Source: Calocera cornea HHB12733 (lineage: Eukaryota; Basidiomycota; Dacrymycetes; Dacrymycetales; Dacrymycetaceae). Taken from it: a DNA stretch of 64,000 nucleotides. Below the pieces are notes generated by a model. That model did not search any database. It saw only the letters and a program-made list of their open reading frames with translations, and was not told the origin of the DNA. Shown here piece by piece: positions 35,401-48,160 of this stretch. Numbering within the stretch: position 1 is the stretch's first letter; each line of letters opens with the position of its first letter. The stretch lies in the NCBI GenBank assembly GCA_001632435.1, contig KV424018.1:45030-109029 (forward strand). Direction: 5' to 3'. Position numbers and translations under genes: made by a program.

Positions 35401-37037
35401 CAGCTGCGCGTACGCATGGCAGACCGGATCACGAACGAGTCTGGATGGCGTTCTTATCGATTATCAACGTGGCTGCCGAAGATAGGGGTGGGGCGGAAGC
35501 GGTCAAGCGGCCTACATGGCTTTCACTTGGCAATCCGCTGACACAAGAGCTTGTGAAGACATTGTGAGCCAATGACTCGACTGGTGACCCCACATGCTGA
35601 ACTTGGTTTGTTAGCCTCTCGGAAGCCGAATCGGCCAAGGATGTGCAAATGTTGGGGATGATCGCGTGCGTCCTATTGCAGAATCGGGGCAGGAAGCGGC
35701 CGCGCCAGGACACACCCACCACACCGACGTTCGTATCCAAGCCGCCTACGGGACCGTTCTCCTTGAAGTCCCCTTTGGAGATCCGGCTACAGATTCCGCC
35801 TCCTACACCACCTCACCTCCAATCATCTCCTAATCTCAATAGCCCGAGTCCTCCCTCGGTACCCTCTACGTCATCTCGGAATAGTAGCTCATGGTCCAGC
35901 CTGGCTTCGAAGTTGCTGCGAGGAACCAGCGACACTACGCCGCCTCCATCCGGCATGTCCCGCACACGGACGTTGTCGCAAGAAGCGCGGGCCTCTGGAT
36001 CCTCACCGGAACGAGCGCCAAATTCTATACCCGTGAAGTCGCCTTGGAAGGCTTCTCAAGCGCGTCTTACAAGACTCGCAGACCGAATCACCAATGATGC
36101 TACCTCACCTACGGGATACAAATCCCTCACAGACCCTGTCAAATCCCTTGCAGGCAATGCGGGCAAAATGCTCGTCACGTTCATGTCCGAGGGCAACCAG
36201 AGTCAGCGCGAACATTCGCTGAGGACTTCAAGGCTGAAACCTACGCCGGAGCATCCTCAGATGGCGCTACAATGGCGGAGAGCCCCAAACAGGTACATCG
36301 TTTTGCATTCTATTCAATGCTTTTCTCACGGTAGTATGAAGGATCGCCAAGCCGATTTTCTTCACGGCAGCGATGGAGGCGCAACTTCGGGCCTACGTAA
36401 GCGTTTATGCGGAGCTCCTTCTGCGATGGCAGTTGTTCCAGCGACGTGCCGAGTTATGGGAGGCCAGCTTTCCTGTCCAGTCCAGATCGCAAGTTGTGCG
36501 GGATCAACTTCCGGATAGCGGGGAGAACCTCGGTATCTATTCAGTTCTTCTCGCCGTTAGCGCCCGAGCTTATGTGGTATCTCCGCAGGGCTGGAGCTTC
36601 GTTGCCAACGCTGCCACCGCCTGGGTGTCATTCGCCCGGGAGGAGAATGCGCCATCTGCCAAGTGACGTCTTTGCGTCCCAAGTGCGCACTCTGTCGGTT
36701 ACCGGTGGCTCGTAAGTGCCGGTTCGCGTCGTCGCATGCTGTCATATATTTACATGGTATTGATGCAGGGTTGGACCGAGTCTGTCTCCTCTGTGGGCAC
36801 TGCATGCACGATCGGTGCCGTCATTCGGTCTTGGACCGGCTGGGATCAGCGTCGAGCGGCTTCGTGTGCCCCACAGGCTGCGGTTGCCGTTGCGATTCGA
36901 GCGGGTTGTTCTATGCATATGACGAAGAAGAGACGGCGGAAGGGGATGTCACGCTGCGCAGCGGGTCGCCGGATACCATGTCCGCTCTGCTCACGCCCCG
37001 AGGACGGTCAGCGGTGAGACCGGCGATGGGATCATAA
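32430..37037 (+). CDS. SEA/GATOR complex WD40-RWD-RING protein, WDR59/Mtc5-like
   Basis: Vacuole-associated subunit of the SEA (GATOR2-like) complex that tunes TORC1 in response to amino acids. The order matches WDR59. A disordered N-terminus (MSTDDVLSPANIPLPGSSPD) precedes a WD40 propeller with repeats such as ADVQWNPHPSRAELIVSTSS, LIWNLYLSG, VKWNRQDEHLLASSHDNYAL and YGIDWSRRRRNELVTCGLDK. A Ser/Arg-rich linker follows, then an RWD domain (TARTCTISLHGPWLESDQVF, FTFPSNYP). Long low-complexity regions lead to a C-terminal zinc module: LRCQRCHRLGVI, GECAICQVTSLRPKCALC, then RVCLLCGHCMHDRCRHS and CPTGCGCRC. The zinc-module frame depends on two inferred introns. About 1,350 residues over at least eight exons. 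Confidence 0.87.
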
Positions 37038-38204
37038 GATGTCCTCGGGGATAATATTGGGGAAGAAGAGAGGATTGGGGGTTATGGTGTGTTCATGGTG
37101 TATGCATAGATTAAGTACTATAGGAAACCTGTTGGGTTGTCTTGGTAGGAGTATACTTTTGGCGTCATGCGATGTCGGCGTCTGTTCTTACGCCGGCTGG
37201 TTGAGGTGATGCGAGATCGGGGGGCGCCGAGGCAGCATGCATTTGTTGTAGTAGCAAAATTTTCGAGTGACCCGGTGGACCCGGATTAGATATGGAAGGC
37301 TTAGAGAGCACGTGGATTTGGATTGATTATGCTGTGAGCGCTGGATGTCGCACAATCACTCTTCGATGCGCGGGCTGGGCACCCGCTGCGACCCGGGGGG
37401 CGGGGGGGACGGGGGCAAGGCCCATTGGGGGACGACCGGGAAGGGAGAGGAGGCGATTTGGGCGGGCGGGCGGTGGGGTACGGGTACGGGTTTAAGGGGA
37501 AGAGCGATGGGGTCGAACTGCCACCGCTCGAATTCCGAAGGAGGCGATGACAAGCGTGCAGCTGGGACGACGCGGAGACAAGGGGAGCATCCGGAGCGAC
37601 ACGCGACACGCGGCGGGCGGGGGCAGGGGCAGGGGTTGCTCCCGTCCCGTTTTGCCGCTGCGCCACCGGGCTGAGCGAGGCACGCTCTCTCCGCGCCAAA
37701 GTGTCACCGACGACAGGACAGGGCACGGGCGCCCAGCACAAACCCAGGTGCATGCAGCCAATTGCGAATCGCGCACCCGACCCGCAAGATTCCAACCCCA
37801 GGTTTACACCCCCTCCCTCTGGCCAGCAACCGCTTCCTACCTGTCACCCATCATCCATCCGCTCTCTTCCGCCTTCCACCCTCCGTCTGACGTGCGACGA
37901 GAACGAGCCCAGTCCCACACCGCCCGCTTCTCCGTCCCGACATCGGCGCCACCCTGAGCCGACCGCGAGCCAGGGACACGCCAATACAACCGGCATTCAG
38001 CCAGCCTGGGTCATGAAAACCTGCTGCTCCTCCCCAGCATCCTCAACACGGTAGAATACACCCTTTCCCTCTCTCTCTCATCCCCCCATCCCCCACCGCT
38101 GTGCTGGGCACACCGACGCCCACTGTTGCTGCTTGCTACTCCCCTTGCTCTGGCGACGACGCCTCGCTCACCTCCCCCTCCTCCCCCTCTCACCCCCTCT
38201 TCCA
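37038..38204. other. Intergenic, GC-rich
   Basis: About 1.17 kb with no supported gene. 37390-37450 carries runs of four or more G (CCCGGGGGGCGGGGGGGACG, then GGGGGC and TTGGGGGAC), which could form G-quadruplexes. The last 150 bases before the F-box gene are a CT-rich tract typical of a fungal promoter. Overlapping open frames on both strands here look like GC-rich shadows. Confidence 0.6.
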
Positions 38205-40149
38205 ATGCTCGGTATACTACCGGCAGAGACCCTCCTCGAGATCCTCACCTTCCTCCCCCTCCCGGACCTCAACTCCGTACAGCTCACATGCAAGGACTGG
38301 AACAAGCTCGTCCACACCAACGAGGAGTACCTCTTCCGCAACTGGTTTCGCGCGTCACGCGACGATAGGGCAGACTTTGCCGACCTCGAGCTTGCAAAGG
38401 GCAAGCACGCCCTCAAGTGGTTGGACGGTGTCTCGACATGGAAGGGCTTAGGTGAGTGCTGTCGGCCAGCGCGTTGCCCCACAAATGCTCACGCATATAT
38501 GCGCATAGCACGAAGACACATCCTCGTTGAACGGAGCTGGACAGGCAAGGAGAAGGCGGTGATAAAATCACTACCGCTCTCGAGCCACATGGTCCATCGG
38601 TTCAAGGTGGACGAGGTCGAGCAGACGCTGCTCATCTCAAACAACTCGGGTGAGCAGCCACCTCCCACCCCGGCTGGGGCCCACCCCCACATCGTTTCTG
38701 AAGTGCCGCTGATGTTAGGCTCATTGATAGGCGGCCTTAAAGTGGCAGACATCGCCTCGGATGAGATCGTCTGGTCATTACCTCCTGTGCGCACTGCTTT
38801 CTGTCTGCTCGTGGACTTGTCTGACGCCACCTCAGCGATACGTAGACGCATATGCGCATGTCGAGTATGACTCCAAGAGTGGCTACATGGCGTTCAACCG
38901 CTCCTCGCACGAGATCGACATCTGGCAGCGGTCGACTGACCCTCCACATCCTCTCGCCCGCCCCTCACAACTCCAGTCGATGCTGCATGCGAACGAGAGC
39001 GCCAGCCAGCGACAACAGCGCGGCAAGCTCGTGCCCGTAGCCGTCCTGAACCATGCAGGGCAGACACGCGCTTTCCGCCTAGTCTACCCTACCCTGCTGG
39101 TAGCGAGCCAGGAAGCCGGCACCGCCTACGTATGGGACCTCCCGACCCTCACATGCCAGGAGATCAACGTCGGCCCTGGGTGGACACCGTGGGGCCAGCA
39201 GTGGATCTACTACGTCGAGGTCAGCCAGAAACACGTCTTTGTCTGCTCCGACAACCAGGTCAAAGTCTTTGACCGCGCGGGCGGCACCTGCATCCTTGAG
39301 TTCCCCCCAACGAACAGCATCCTCAACTCGCCAGCGCGGCAGCAGATGATCAGCTATTCGCTCGACCGGAACCCACCCGCGTCCCTCCCCACACCAGACG
39401 CGATTGGCAGAAACATCCCGGACAAGCCGCTCTATGCTATGACTGCGTGCGCGCTGGTGAGGCCGACGCGGTCCCTGAAGGACGCGCAGGAGGCGGATCT
39501 GGACACGGAGGACGTCGACTGGCACCCGGATCTGGAGGCTTTTGCGCACGCTGGGGGCCTCTTTGCTTTCTCTGCTGTCCACGTTTCCCCGAACGGCAAG
39601 GATTTCATTGCAGTGCACACGAAGGAGTGTCTGTACTACGTGCGGGACTTTGGAAAGGGCGTGGAAGGGCTCGAGGAGCGGACGTCGGTGTTGCGCTTCT
39701 CCAGCGCGAGCATACAGAACCTTGCCTTTGATGGCCGGAGAGCGCTGGTGACAACCGTAAGTTTTTCACGTCCCTCAGCCCCCGCACTGTGCTGACGGGC
39801 GGACCCTTAGTCAAAGGGAGTTTACATTCTCACGCCAAACCTTTCGTGGAAGGAAGGCGACGAAGCCGACCCGTTCACGCTGCACATGGTTGCGCCATTC
39901 ACCGACCGCTACGCACTGACGCACCTGTCGTGTGCGCAGCTGACCGAAACCGCTATCTGGCTCACTTGGCATCCAGGCGTGCGGAGATTTCACATGAATG
40001 CGGAGGGCATACGTGAGTTTTGGCTCCTTTTGTCTCCCCGCTTGCGCGTGGCTGACGCCAAGCTACTTATAGCCGTCGAAGTGAATGGGATCCGCAACGC
40101 GCCGCTGATACATTACGTCGACTTCACCTACGACCCGGAAGCACGATGA
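38205..40149 (+). CDS. F-box protein with C-terminal beta-propeller-like region
   Basis: Probable substrate receptor of an SCF ubiquitin ligase. The start MLGILPAETLLEILTFLPLP opens directly into an F-box (DLNSVQLTCKDWNKLVHTNE, then YLFRNWF). The rest is a beta-rich region with WD-like strands: VADIASDEIVWSLPP, YMAFNRSSHEIDIWQR, LLVASQEAGTAYVWDLPTLT and HVFVCSDNQVKVFDRAG. A Pro/Asp-rich insertion follows, and the last strands are FIAVHTKECLYYVRDF and GVYILTPNLSW. Six or so exons; final exon ends IHYVDFTYDPEAR. Leucine-rich repeats are absent. The target protein is unknown. Confidence 0.8.
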
Positions 40150-40668
40150 GAGTTACCGCGAGCCGGCGGCGGCAGCCGCAGGGCAAAGTCACCTGCCCGA
40201 AACCTTGTTCGGTGCCTGTCTTGTACATAACCTCTCGGTGGAAGCGGAGTGCGGAGCGATACCCGGAGCCGATCTTTACCTATTTTAGAACGCGTCATCC
40301 GTATCAATATTCCTCTTATTCGCGTTGGGCGTTGGATGTGGGGTGTTGGGCGTCGGGCGTGTGGTTTGTAAAGGTACCACCTTGTTGCTCCATTGTATCA
40401 CTGGACACTAGTCACTTGTCTCCTGCATGCATTAGAATCATTTGCAAAGGCAGTTTTTCCGTTATCATTAACTTATCGCATTCTTCACACCGCTCAGCCT
40501 CCAGGAACTTCCGTGTCCGCAATTTTGTATGACAACCCTTATTTGGCTATGGTTCTGTCATATGCTTCCGGGCGAAATTTTGTGTCCGGTGAATGGACTG
40601 CTTGGCGCTTGTCCCTCTAACCCTGACTTTGTGCGGCACCAGCTACTTTTCGAGCAACTTCACGAGCG
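40150..40668. other. Intergenic, nothing recognised
   Basis: 520 bases between the F-box stop and the Mtr4 start on the same strand. It holds the terminator of one and the promoter of the other. No repeat or open frame of interest. Confidence 0.5.
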
Positions 40669-43600
40669 ATGGACATCGACGATCTCTTTGGCCACATAGA
40701 CGGCCCGGTGGAGGGGAGAGCACATGATGGCAAGTCCGGCTCTAGCCCGCACAAGAAGCGCAGAAAGCGCAAGGCACGCTCGCCCGACGCGCTCGACGCG
40801 CTCGAGGATGGCCTTACCGCTCCTGCGTCGGCGGCGGAGGACGGGGAGGTGCAGGAGCAGCCGACGAAGCGGCCCAGGCTGGACGAGCCCATGCCGGTCC
40901 TGACTGACGAGGTGGACATCACGCGGAAGGTCGAGGTCGCTGCCAGTGGGGGCCTTTCGGGCGGCGCGGATGCCGAGGGCGAGAAGCTGCAGCTGAGCCA
41001 TCAGGTGCGCCTGCTCGCTGTGAGAGGCCCACTCCATCTCTGACAATGCATGTGTAGGTGCGACATCAAGTGGCGATTCCGCCTGGGTACCCGTACATCC
41101 CCATCAGCCAGCACGTCTCGCCCTCGAAGCCTGCGCGGGAGTACAAGTTCGAGCTCGACCCGTTCCAGAAAGTGTCGGTGCATGCGATAGAGCGGAATGA
41201 GAGCGTGCTCGTCTCGGCCCATACCAGTGCGGGGAAGACCGTCGTGGCCGAGTATGCCATCGCGCAGTGTCTGAGGGACAATCAGAGGGTCATCTACACG
41301 AGCCCCATCAAGGTGAGTCACCTCGTCCGTTGCCGCTGGCGTCCGCTCATGGTACATGCAAGGCGTTGTCTAACCAAAAGTATCGAGACTTCCAAGAAGC
41401 GTTCGGAGACGTGGGTCTCATGACCGGCGATGTTACCATCAACCCATCCGCGACGTGCCTCGTCATGACCACGGAGATTCTGCGGTCGATGCTGTATCGT
41501 GGGTCCGAGATCGTTCGTGAAGTCGCCTGGGTCATCTTCGACGAGATCCACTACATGCGCGACAAAGAGCGTGGCGTCGTCTGGGAGGAGACCATCATCC
41601 TTCTCCCCCACAAGGTCCACTTTGTCTTCCTTTCCGCCACTATACCCAACGCAATGGAGTTCGCCCAATGGATATCCAAGATCCACAATCAGCCATGTCA
41701 CGTCGTCTACACCGATTTCCGTCCCACCCCACTTCAGCATTACCTATACCCTACAGGAAGCAATGGCATTTTCCTCGTCGTCAATGAGAAAAGCGAGTTC
41801 AAGGAGGATAACTTCCAAAGAGCTATGGCAGCGATTACGGATGGCAAGGGTGAAGATCCTTCCGACCCCAACGCTGGCAGGGGAAAGAAAGGAAAGGTCG
41901 GCAAAGGGGGCCACAAGGGTGCGTCTTGCGGTTGCCTTCACTGGGGAATATCAATTGACTCTTAGAATAGGCTCGCAGTCGCAATCGGACATCCAAAAGC
42001 TCGTCAAGATGATCTCGCAGAAGGGGTATGGCCCAGTTATCGTGTTCGCGTTCAACAAGCGAGAATGTGAGGCTCTTGCCATGGCTATATCAAAACTCGA
42101 CTTCAACTCGGACGATGAAGCGAATCTGGTCGATGAGATCTACAAGAAGGCTATCAACGCACTGACTGAAGAGGATCGGAAGCTGCCTCAAATACAGCAT
42201 CTGCTCCCTCTTCTCAAGCGCGGTATCGGCGTGCATCACGGTGGTCTGCTCCCTATTTTGAAAGAGGTCGTCGAGGTTCTCTTCCAGGAAGGCTTGATCA
42301 AAGTGCTCTTCGCTACGGAGACGTTCTCCATCGGTCTCAACATGCCTGCCAAGACGGTGGTCTTCACCACTGTTCGCAAGTATGACGGGCGCGAATTCCG
42401 GAATCTGTCGTCGGGCGAATACATCCAGATGTCTGGGCGTGCTGGGCGTCGTGGTCTTGACGACAGGGGCATCGTCGTCATGATGATTGACGAAAAGCTC
42501 GAACCATCGGCCGCGAAGAACATGGTCAAGGGTCAGGCGGATCGACTGGATTCTGCATTCCATCTGGGCTACAACATGGTGCTCAACCTGATGCGAGTGG
42601 AAGGCATTAGTCCGGAATACATGCTCGAACGATGCTTCTTCCAATTCCAGAATGCGGCTAGTGTGCCCACACTGAAGCAGGGTGAGTGGTATTTTCCACC
42701 CTCCGGTCTCACCGATGCTGATTATTGTAGAGCTGACCCAAGCAGAAGAAGAAGAGGCAGCAATCACAGTTCCCCAAGAAGAAGAAGTGGCCCAGATATT
42801 CGACATGCGCAAACAGATTGAGGAGCTCACGACAGATATGAAGGACGTAATCACTCATCCAACGTATATTGTACCATTCTTGCAGCCTGGTCGCCTTGTG
42901 CAGATCGTTGTTGACGGCCTCGACTTCGGATGGGGCATCCTCGTAAACTATAGCAAACGAACGCCGGGCAAGAACAAGCCAATGCCTGGGATCAAGGAGA
43001 AGCCACAGCACCAGTATATCTTGGACGTCTTGCTCTATATTTCCGCCGAATCTGGTGGCTCAAAGGATCCGCTTGGAGGTGGCCCCACAAGCCAAGACAA
43101 ACGCCCCGCGCTTGCAGGGGATAAGGGAGATCCAATGATCGTTGGTTGTTTGTTGTCGACAGTCAACGCCATCAGCGCCTTCCGGGTTTACCTGCCGAAG
43201 GACCTCAGAGGATCTGCAGCGCGTGACACGGCGTGGAGAAGCGTTCTCGAAGTCAAGAAGCGATTCCCTGACGGCATCACCCGTCTCGACCCAGTCAAGA
43301 ATATGGGCATCAAGGATGGCAGCTTCCTCAAGCTGATCAAGGTATGTGTGACTCACGCGTGCAACATGATCGTAGGTGGCTTACGGCTATGTATAGAAAA
43401 TTGAGATGCTGGAAGATCGATTGCTCACAAATCCACTACATGGCGACCCTCGCTTACCTGATCTATATGAGCTGTATGCCGAAAAGAAGGAGAAACATGA
43501 CAAAGTCCGGCTCATTCGGAGACGCATCCAAGCGGCCAATGATATCTTGCAGCTTGAGGAACTCAAGAGTCGCAAGCGTGTCCTGAGACGTCTTGGGTTC

Positions 43601-44242
43601 ACAAGCTCCAACGATGTCGTGGATGTCAAGGGTCGTGTTGCTTGCGAGATCAGTTCAGGGGACGAGTTGCTCCTGACGGAGATGATCTTCAATGGCGTCT
43701 TCAACTCTTTGACCCCAGAACAGTGCGCTGCTCTGCTCAGCTGTTTCGTGTTCAGTGAAAAGGTTTTCCCTCTCAGTTACGTGCTTAGCGCCTACTTACA
43801 CTCGTGTTCAGAGCGAACAAGCCGTGAAGCTCGGTGAAGAACTTGCAGCGCCCCTTCGTCAACTGCAAGAAATAGCTCGTCGCATAGCGAAGGTCACGCA
43901 AGAGTCCAAGCTTCCAATCGTCGAAGAGGAATATGTGATGTCATTCAAGGTCGAGCTTATGGACGTGGTGATCCGTTGGTGCCGTGGCGCGCCATTTGGA
44001 GAGATAATCAAGGTACGGGCCGAAGTTTCCTATTCCTACCTCTACTAATCCTGAAGTAGCTCACTGATCAGTTCGAGGGCAATCTCATTCGTGTTTTCCG
44101 TCGACTTGGTGAACTCATCCGACAAATGGTTGAAGCAGCCCAAGCAATCGGAAATGAAGAACTCAAGGACAAGTTCCAGAAGGCGAGAGATATGCTTGAG
44201 CGACCCAATTCGGTCATCTTCACCGGCTCTCTCTACCTGTGA
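40669..44242 (+). CDS. MTR4: Mtr4/Dob1 exosome RNA helicase
   Basis: DExH-box 3'-5' RNA helicase that feeds RNAs to the nuclear exosome, alone or in TRAMP. A basic, acidic-patched N-terminus ([12 protein letters not shown]) precedes helicase motifs in order: [21 protein letters not shown], Ia [86 protein letters not shown] and [17 protein letters not shown]. Then come the arch domain ([32 protein letters not shown]) and the C-terminal DSHCT domain ([34 protein letters not shown]) ending [11 protein letters not shown]. The arch and DSHCT domains separate it from Ski2, which lacks this C-terminal signature pattern. About 1,000 residues in at least eight exons. Confidence 0.93.
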
Positions 44243-44924
44243 TTGGCATCATCAGGCCCTGCACGTCCTCTTCCTTGTTTCACTGCATCTTGTATATGTA
44301 GACCACTAATCCTTTGCAGCCCCCAGCTGAGTGTCTCTGCAAGTTGACTGCTCTGCGATCTCAAGGCGGTCTTGTATGGCGCAGATGATAGATTAACGGG
44401 CTTGTGAGGTCAACCAGGCATTTCCTGGACTTTCACCGCCCGTTCATCCTTCATCTGCGACCGCAATATGCTTCATGCCGACATTCTTCTGCATGCTTCT
44501 GTCTCAAATCGCCAGCTGCCGACCGGCGCGTCCAAATCCCCTGGCTTGTCGGCCCTCCATGTAAGGTAACAGAACGTGAATCATGGGCAACGAACTCTGG
44601 GAATGGTACTGCTGGCGAGGATTCATTGCTCTAGCGCCACGCTGGAACCCGGAAGTGGCTGGCAACTTGGGTTGCTCACTCAGCAAAGGTGACTGAGGCC
44701 TCATGGGCCCACAGCTTGATTCAAATTTGCTACATATCTTATTGGACGGACCCCAAGGATCTGTTGCCATGTAATCCAACAGATTGGTTTGCATTTTACG
44801 CTTGCCGGATGATAAGTCCAACGACAGTTACAAACGACATCCTTGATCAATGATGGTGATCTCAACGATAGTTACAACAAAATATGTGTTTGCCTCCCGC
44901 CATCAGACCTTACTTCCCTGGGGT
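44243..44924. other. Intergenic, nothing recognised
   Basis: About 680 bases downstream of Mtr4. Composition is ordinary and no open frame has a coding pattern. Confidence 0.5.
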
Positions 44925-45507
44925 GCGTCTGCCTCAGATTGTTGCATCTGCCTCCGCTATAAGGAATTGCGTCCGCGGATACGAAAAAGGGAAGCAAACT
45001 CATAACTCGGAAGCACACTTATAACACGGAAGTAAACACCCAGCACGGAAGCAAACAGATCAAACGGAAGCAAACACATAAAGCGGAAGCAAACACAGAA
45101 CACGGGAACAGACACATTGCATGGAAAAACAAACACATACCACGGACGTAAAAATAGAAAGCGGAAACACATTCGCAAAGGAAGTAAAGATATTTGACAG
45201 AAGTAAATGCACAAGCGGAAGTAAAGACACACGGGCAATAACTACATTATGCGGAGTGAAATATACGAGTGGAAGCAGATATCCTCCGCGGAAGCAGATA
45301 TATATGCGGAAGCAGATATATATGCGGAAGCAGATATATATGCGGAAGTAATGATTGCAGCGGAAGCAGACCAACATGACGGAGGTAATATATTGTAAGC
45401 GGAAGTAGAATTACCCCTAGCGGGAGTAAAATGCGTCGTGTTATTGCTTAGGAGTGTGAGCTGTGTGCACGGCACGAAAGGGTGTCAACGAAACTCGGAA
45501 GTCCTCC
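44925..45507 (+). repeat. CGGARGYAAA array 4 with boundary motif
   Basis: The cleanest array. From about 44990 cores such as CGGAAGCAAACTC, CGGAAGCACAC, CGGAAGTAAACA and CGGAAGCAAACAGA recur about every 18-20 bases, about 22 times. Three near-identical 17-base units (ATATATGCGGAAGCAGAT) occur in a row near 45297-45350. The first 50 bases (44925-44975) carry the core in the opposite sense (TGCCTCCGC, TGCGTCCGC). The right boundary GTGTGCACGGCACGAAAGGG then ACGAAACTCGGAAGTCCTCC (45463-45507) is shared with arrays 1, 2 and 6. Confidence 0.88.
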
Positions 45508-46258
45508 ACCGAACGTAGGCTCCTGTGACCGACCCGAGCCCTTCTGTCAGAAATGCCATCTCCTGTCTACCATAGCTGACCTTATCATTAAGCGCCCCGG
45601 GAAAACGGACGCGATGCCAAGCCCCTGCTAAGGCAGCGCCGCTATGCATACTGATTACATATGTACAGTCCGAGACACCCGTGGTTGGGAAATCGAACAT
45701 CCTATACTGTGGATCAATAACCCCTTTGCCCCTGCAGACGCTCCTGACCCTCAATCTGATTCCTCATGGGCAGACCCAGAGGGTGAGCGCGGTCCACGAC
45801 AAATGACCTAGAGCGTACCCACTCACCGCGTTTGTCCAGCCCTCCCTTTGATGAAGCGGAGGGCATTTCGCGACCCGCCTTCTCCACCGCCGGGAGCGCC
45901 CAGCTCACTGGCGCGGGCAACCCTTAGCCCCAAGCGGACCCCTGGCCTCCGCAAGCCGCCTCCCAAGCCCACCATGGGATGCAATGCAGTCTGAATTTGG
46001 GTGGATTTGGGTGGCCAGGCTTATTGTAGTTTCTAAGAGGATGCACCGCGTCGATTGAGAGTTCCGAAGTGTTCAGATACATCTCCGACGGCTTACACCC
46101 AGTCGTGTCCAATAATTGCTTGATTGATTCCCATCTTGGTCTACGGCCTCTCTTCTACAGTCTACAGTACATTCATATATCTAAGCGATACACGCTCTCG
46201 CGCCCAAATTATTCAGTAAAGATCTAGGTAGTCTAACCCCCGGCCCTCACGCCAGGCC
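45508..46258. other. Intergenic, nothing recognised
   Basis: 750 bases between array 4 and the 3' end of the monooxygenase gene. Short open frames only. Confidence 0.5.
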
Positions 46259-47775
46259 CTACACCCTCCCAGGCTCCTTGACCATGACCTCCTCCCCACT
46301 CTTGCCCTCCCGCTTTTGCCCATCCCGGTAGACCCTCCGCATCAGGTTCACCCACTCGTCGATCCCGCCCTCGCCCACGCCCTCGACCCACTTCTTCGCG
46401 TCCCCCCTGGCCTCGATGGCGCGCCAAGCCTTGCGCAAATCACCCTTCATCGCGTACACCTCGTGCGCCCAGGGCTCGACCGCCCACTCCTTCACGCCCG
46501 CGAACGCCAGGAGCTCGGTGCGGTAGTCGAACTGCTCTTCGTCCGGCAGGCGGTGCCAGGACTTGGCGATCTCCCGCGCGTTGCCGGCGCATTGCTTTTC
46601 CAGCTCCAAGTCGCGCGCGCGGACGAGAGCCAGCTCGTGTGGGATGTGCAGGTGCGCAGGGTCCCGCAGCACCCGGACCACGCACCGCGCCTGCGCCTCG
46701 AAGATCGGGAAGGGGATGACCCGAGCCGGCAGTCCGATGAAGGCGAGTGTGTGCGCGGGAAAGTCGCGCTGCAAGGGCCATACATGCCGCGCCAGGGCAT
46801 ACACGTGGTTCGTATCATTCGACAGGTGCTCCGGCGGGGTGTCCCCAGCTGGCGTCGGCTGGGGCTGCAGCAGCGGCGGGGCCAGGAACGGGTACGCGTA
46901 CTGGTACCCCGTCGCGGGGATCACGGCGTCCACGTCGTCCGCGACGCTGCCATCTTCGAACAGCACCTTTCCGGGCTGCAGGAACTCCTTAGGGCGGGGC
47001 CGGCGGGAGACGTTCCCCACGTCTTCTGTGACGAAGCCGGTAACGGAGTGGTACACCTTTTTGGCGACGCGGGAGACCTCGGCGGTGATGTCTGACCCAG
47101 AGGGGCCGCCGCCCAGTATGAGTACCGTCCTTCCCATCCAGGGTTGTGGGTTCCTGTACCATGCCGAGTGCGTGATGGGGATGTTGCGCTGCACCAGCCA
47201 GGCGGCGAACCCCGGGGTGGACGGCAGACGCGGAAGCGAGTAGTGTCCGTTGCACAGCACAACAGCATCATAGTGTTTCCTGCCCTCTCCAGGGCTCACA
47301 ACGAGCTCCCAGCTGCCCGCGCCCTCGCCTGCGTCCCAGCGCATCGACTCGACGCGGCGGGAGAGGCGGATGAACGGGTGCAGGCCGAAGGTGGTCGCGT
47401 AGGAGCGGAGGTACTGGAGGACGGAGCGGGCGGGCGGGAAGAGCGGGGTCGAGGAGGGGAAGGAGAGAGTTTGGTAGGCCATTACTGGATGCGGGAGGTT
47501 CGTCGTGAGGGAGTCGTACAATGGGGTCTGAGGGGGATCATCGACGGGCGGGGCGGGGAGCCTGTGGACTGTCAGCCATGTTGCTGGGTGCTACGGCGAG
47601 GGAGTGGAGACAGAGAGGGAGAGACGTACCACACCCCGCCGATGTCGTCCCTCGCCTCGTAGCAAACGACGTGCCAGGACTTGTCCCGCACCTGGGGCTG
47701 CTCAAGCAGCACCTTGAGCACGGCGAGGCCGGCTGCGCCGCCGCCGATGACTGCGATCCTCTTGGTGGACTTCAT
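46259..47775 (-). CDS. Flavin-containing monooxygenase
   Basis: NADPH- and FAD-dependent oxygenase acting on soft nucleophiles, or a Baeyer-Villiger-type relative. Start at 47775, MKSTKRIAVIGGGAAGLAVL, carries the FAD-binding GGGAAG Rossmann loop, followed by WHVVCYEARDDIGGVW. After one intron come VMAYQTLSFPSSTPLFPPAR, YDAVVLCNGHYSLPRLPSTP and the NADP-binding loop TVLILGGGPSGSDITAEVSR. Then DAVIPATGYQYAYPFL (ATGY motif) and LAFIGLPARVIPFPIFEAQA follow. The FMO fingerprint between the two loops is not an obvious FxGxxxHxxxY. About 480 residues, normal for fungal FMOs. It is divergent from V-ATPase subunit E, 385 bases apart. Confidence 0.87.
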
Positions 47776-48160
47776 TGCTGTCGTCTTCTCTGTAGTATGT
47801 ACAAGTGCAGACAGTCTGGAGGGTATATGCCAAGCAGCGGGCAGTGTTGGGGGGTCGCACGACAGCCTCGAGAGGCAGCGCCTGCATCCCTCGCGGTGAC
47901 TCTGAACGGCTGGGGACGCCAAGAGCGGGTTGCGCGATAAGGGCGCGACTCGGTGGCGGTGCAGAAGCACCCTGAGCTCTTCCTGGTGCTTCTGCGGTGA
48001 AAGGAGTGTTCGGCGGGAGCAGTTGCATTACGTCGCGGCGCGCTAGTAGCCTCGCAGTTATCACCGTACCGTGCCTCCTTGCGCCTCCCTGTCTCCGCCC
48101 CTTTGACAACTAGACGCACTCCCCAGCACCCCCAGCACCCAGAGCAACACACCCGCAACG
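47776..48160. promoter_or_regulatory. Divergent promoter, FMO / VMA4
   Basis: A 385-base region between divergent starts. Near the FMO side an in-frame open stretch continues upstream of the chosen ATG but shows no coding pattern. No specific motif assigned. Confidence 0.4.

Noticed and set aside
37301..37795. Overlapping open frames of 100-160 codons upstream of the F-box gene
   Set aside because: They are Pro/Arg/Gly-rich on every strand, as expected from GC-rich sequence without selection.
44925..45507. CRISPR-like array
   Set aside because: Cores are only about 10 bases and degenerate, spacers are about 8-10 bases, no cas genes exist and the host is a eukaryote.
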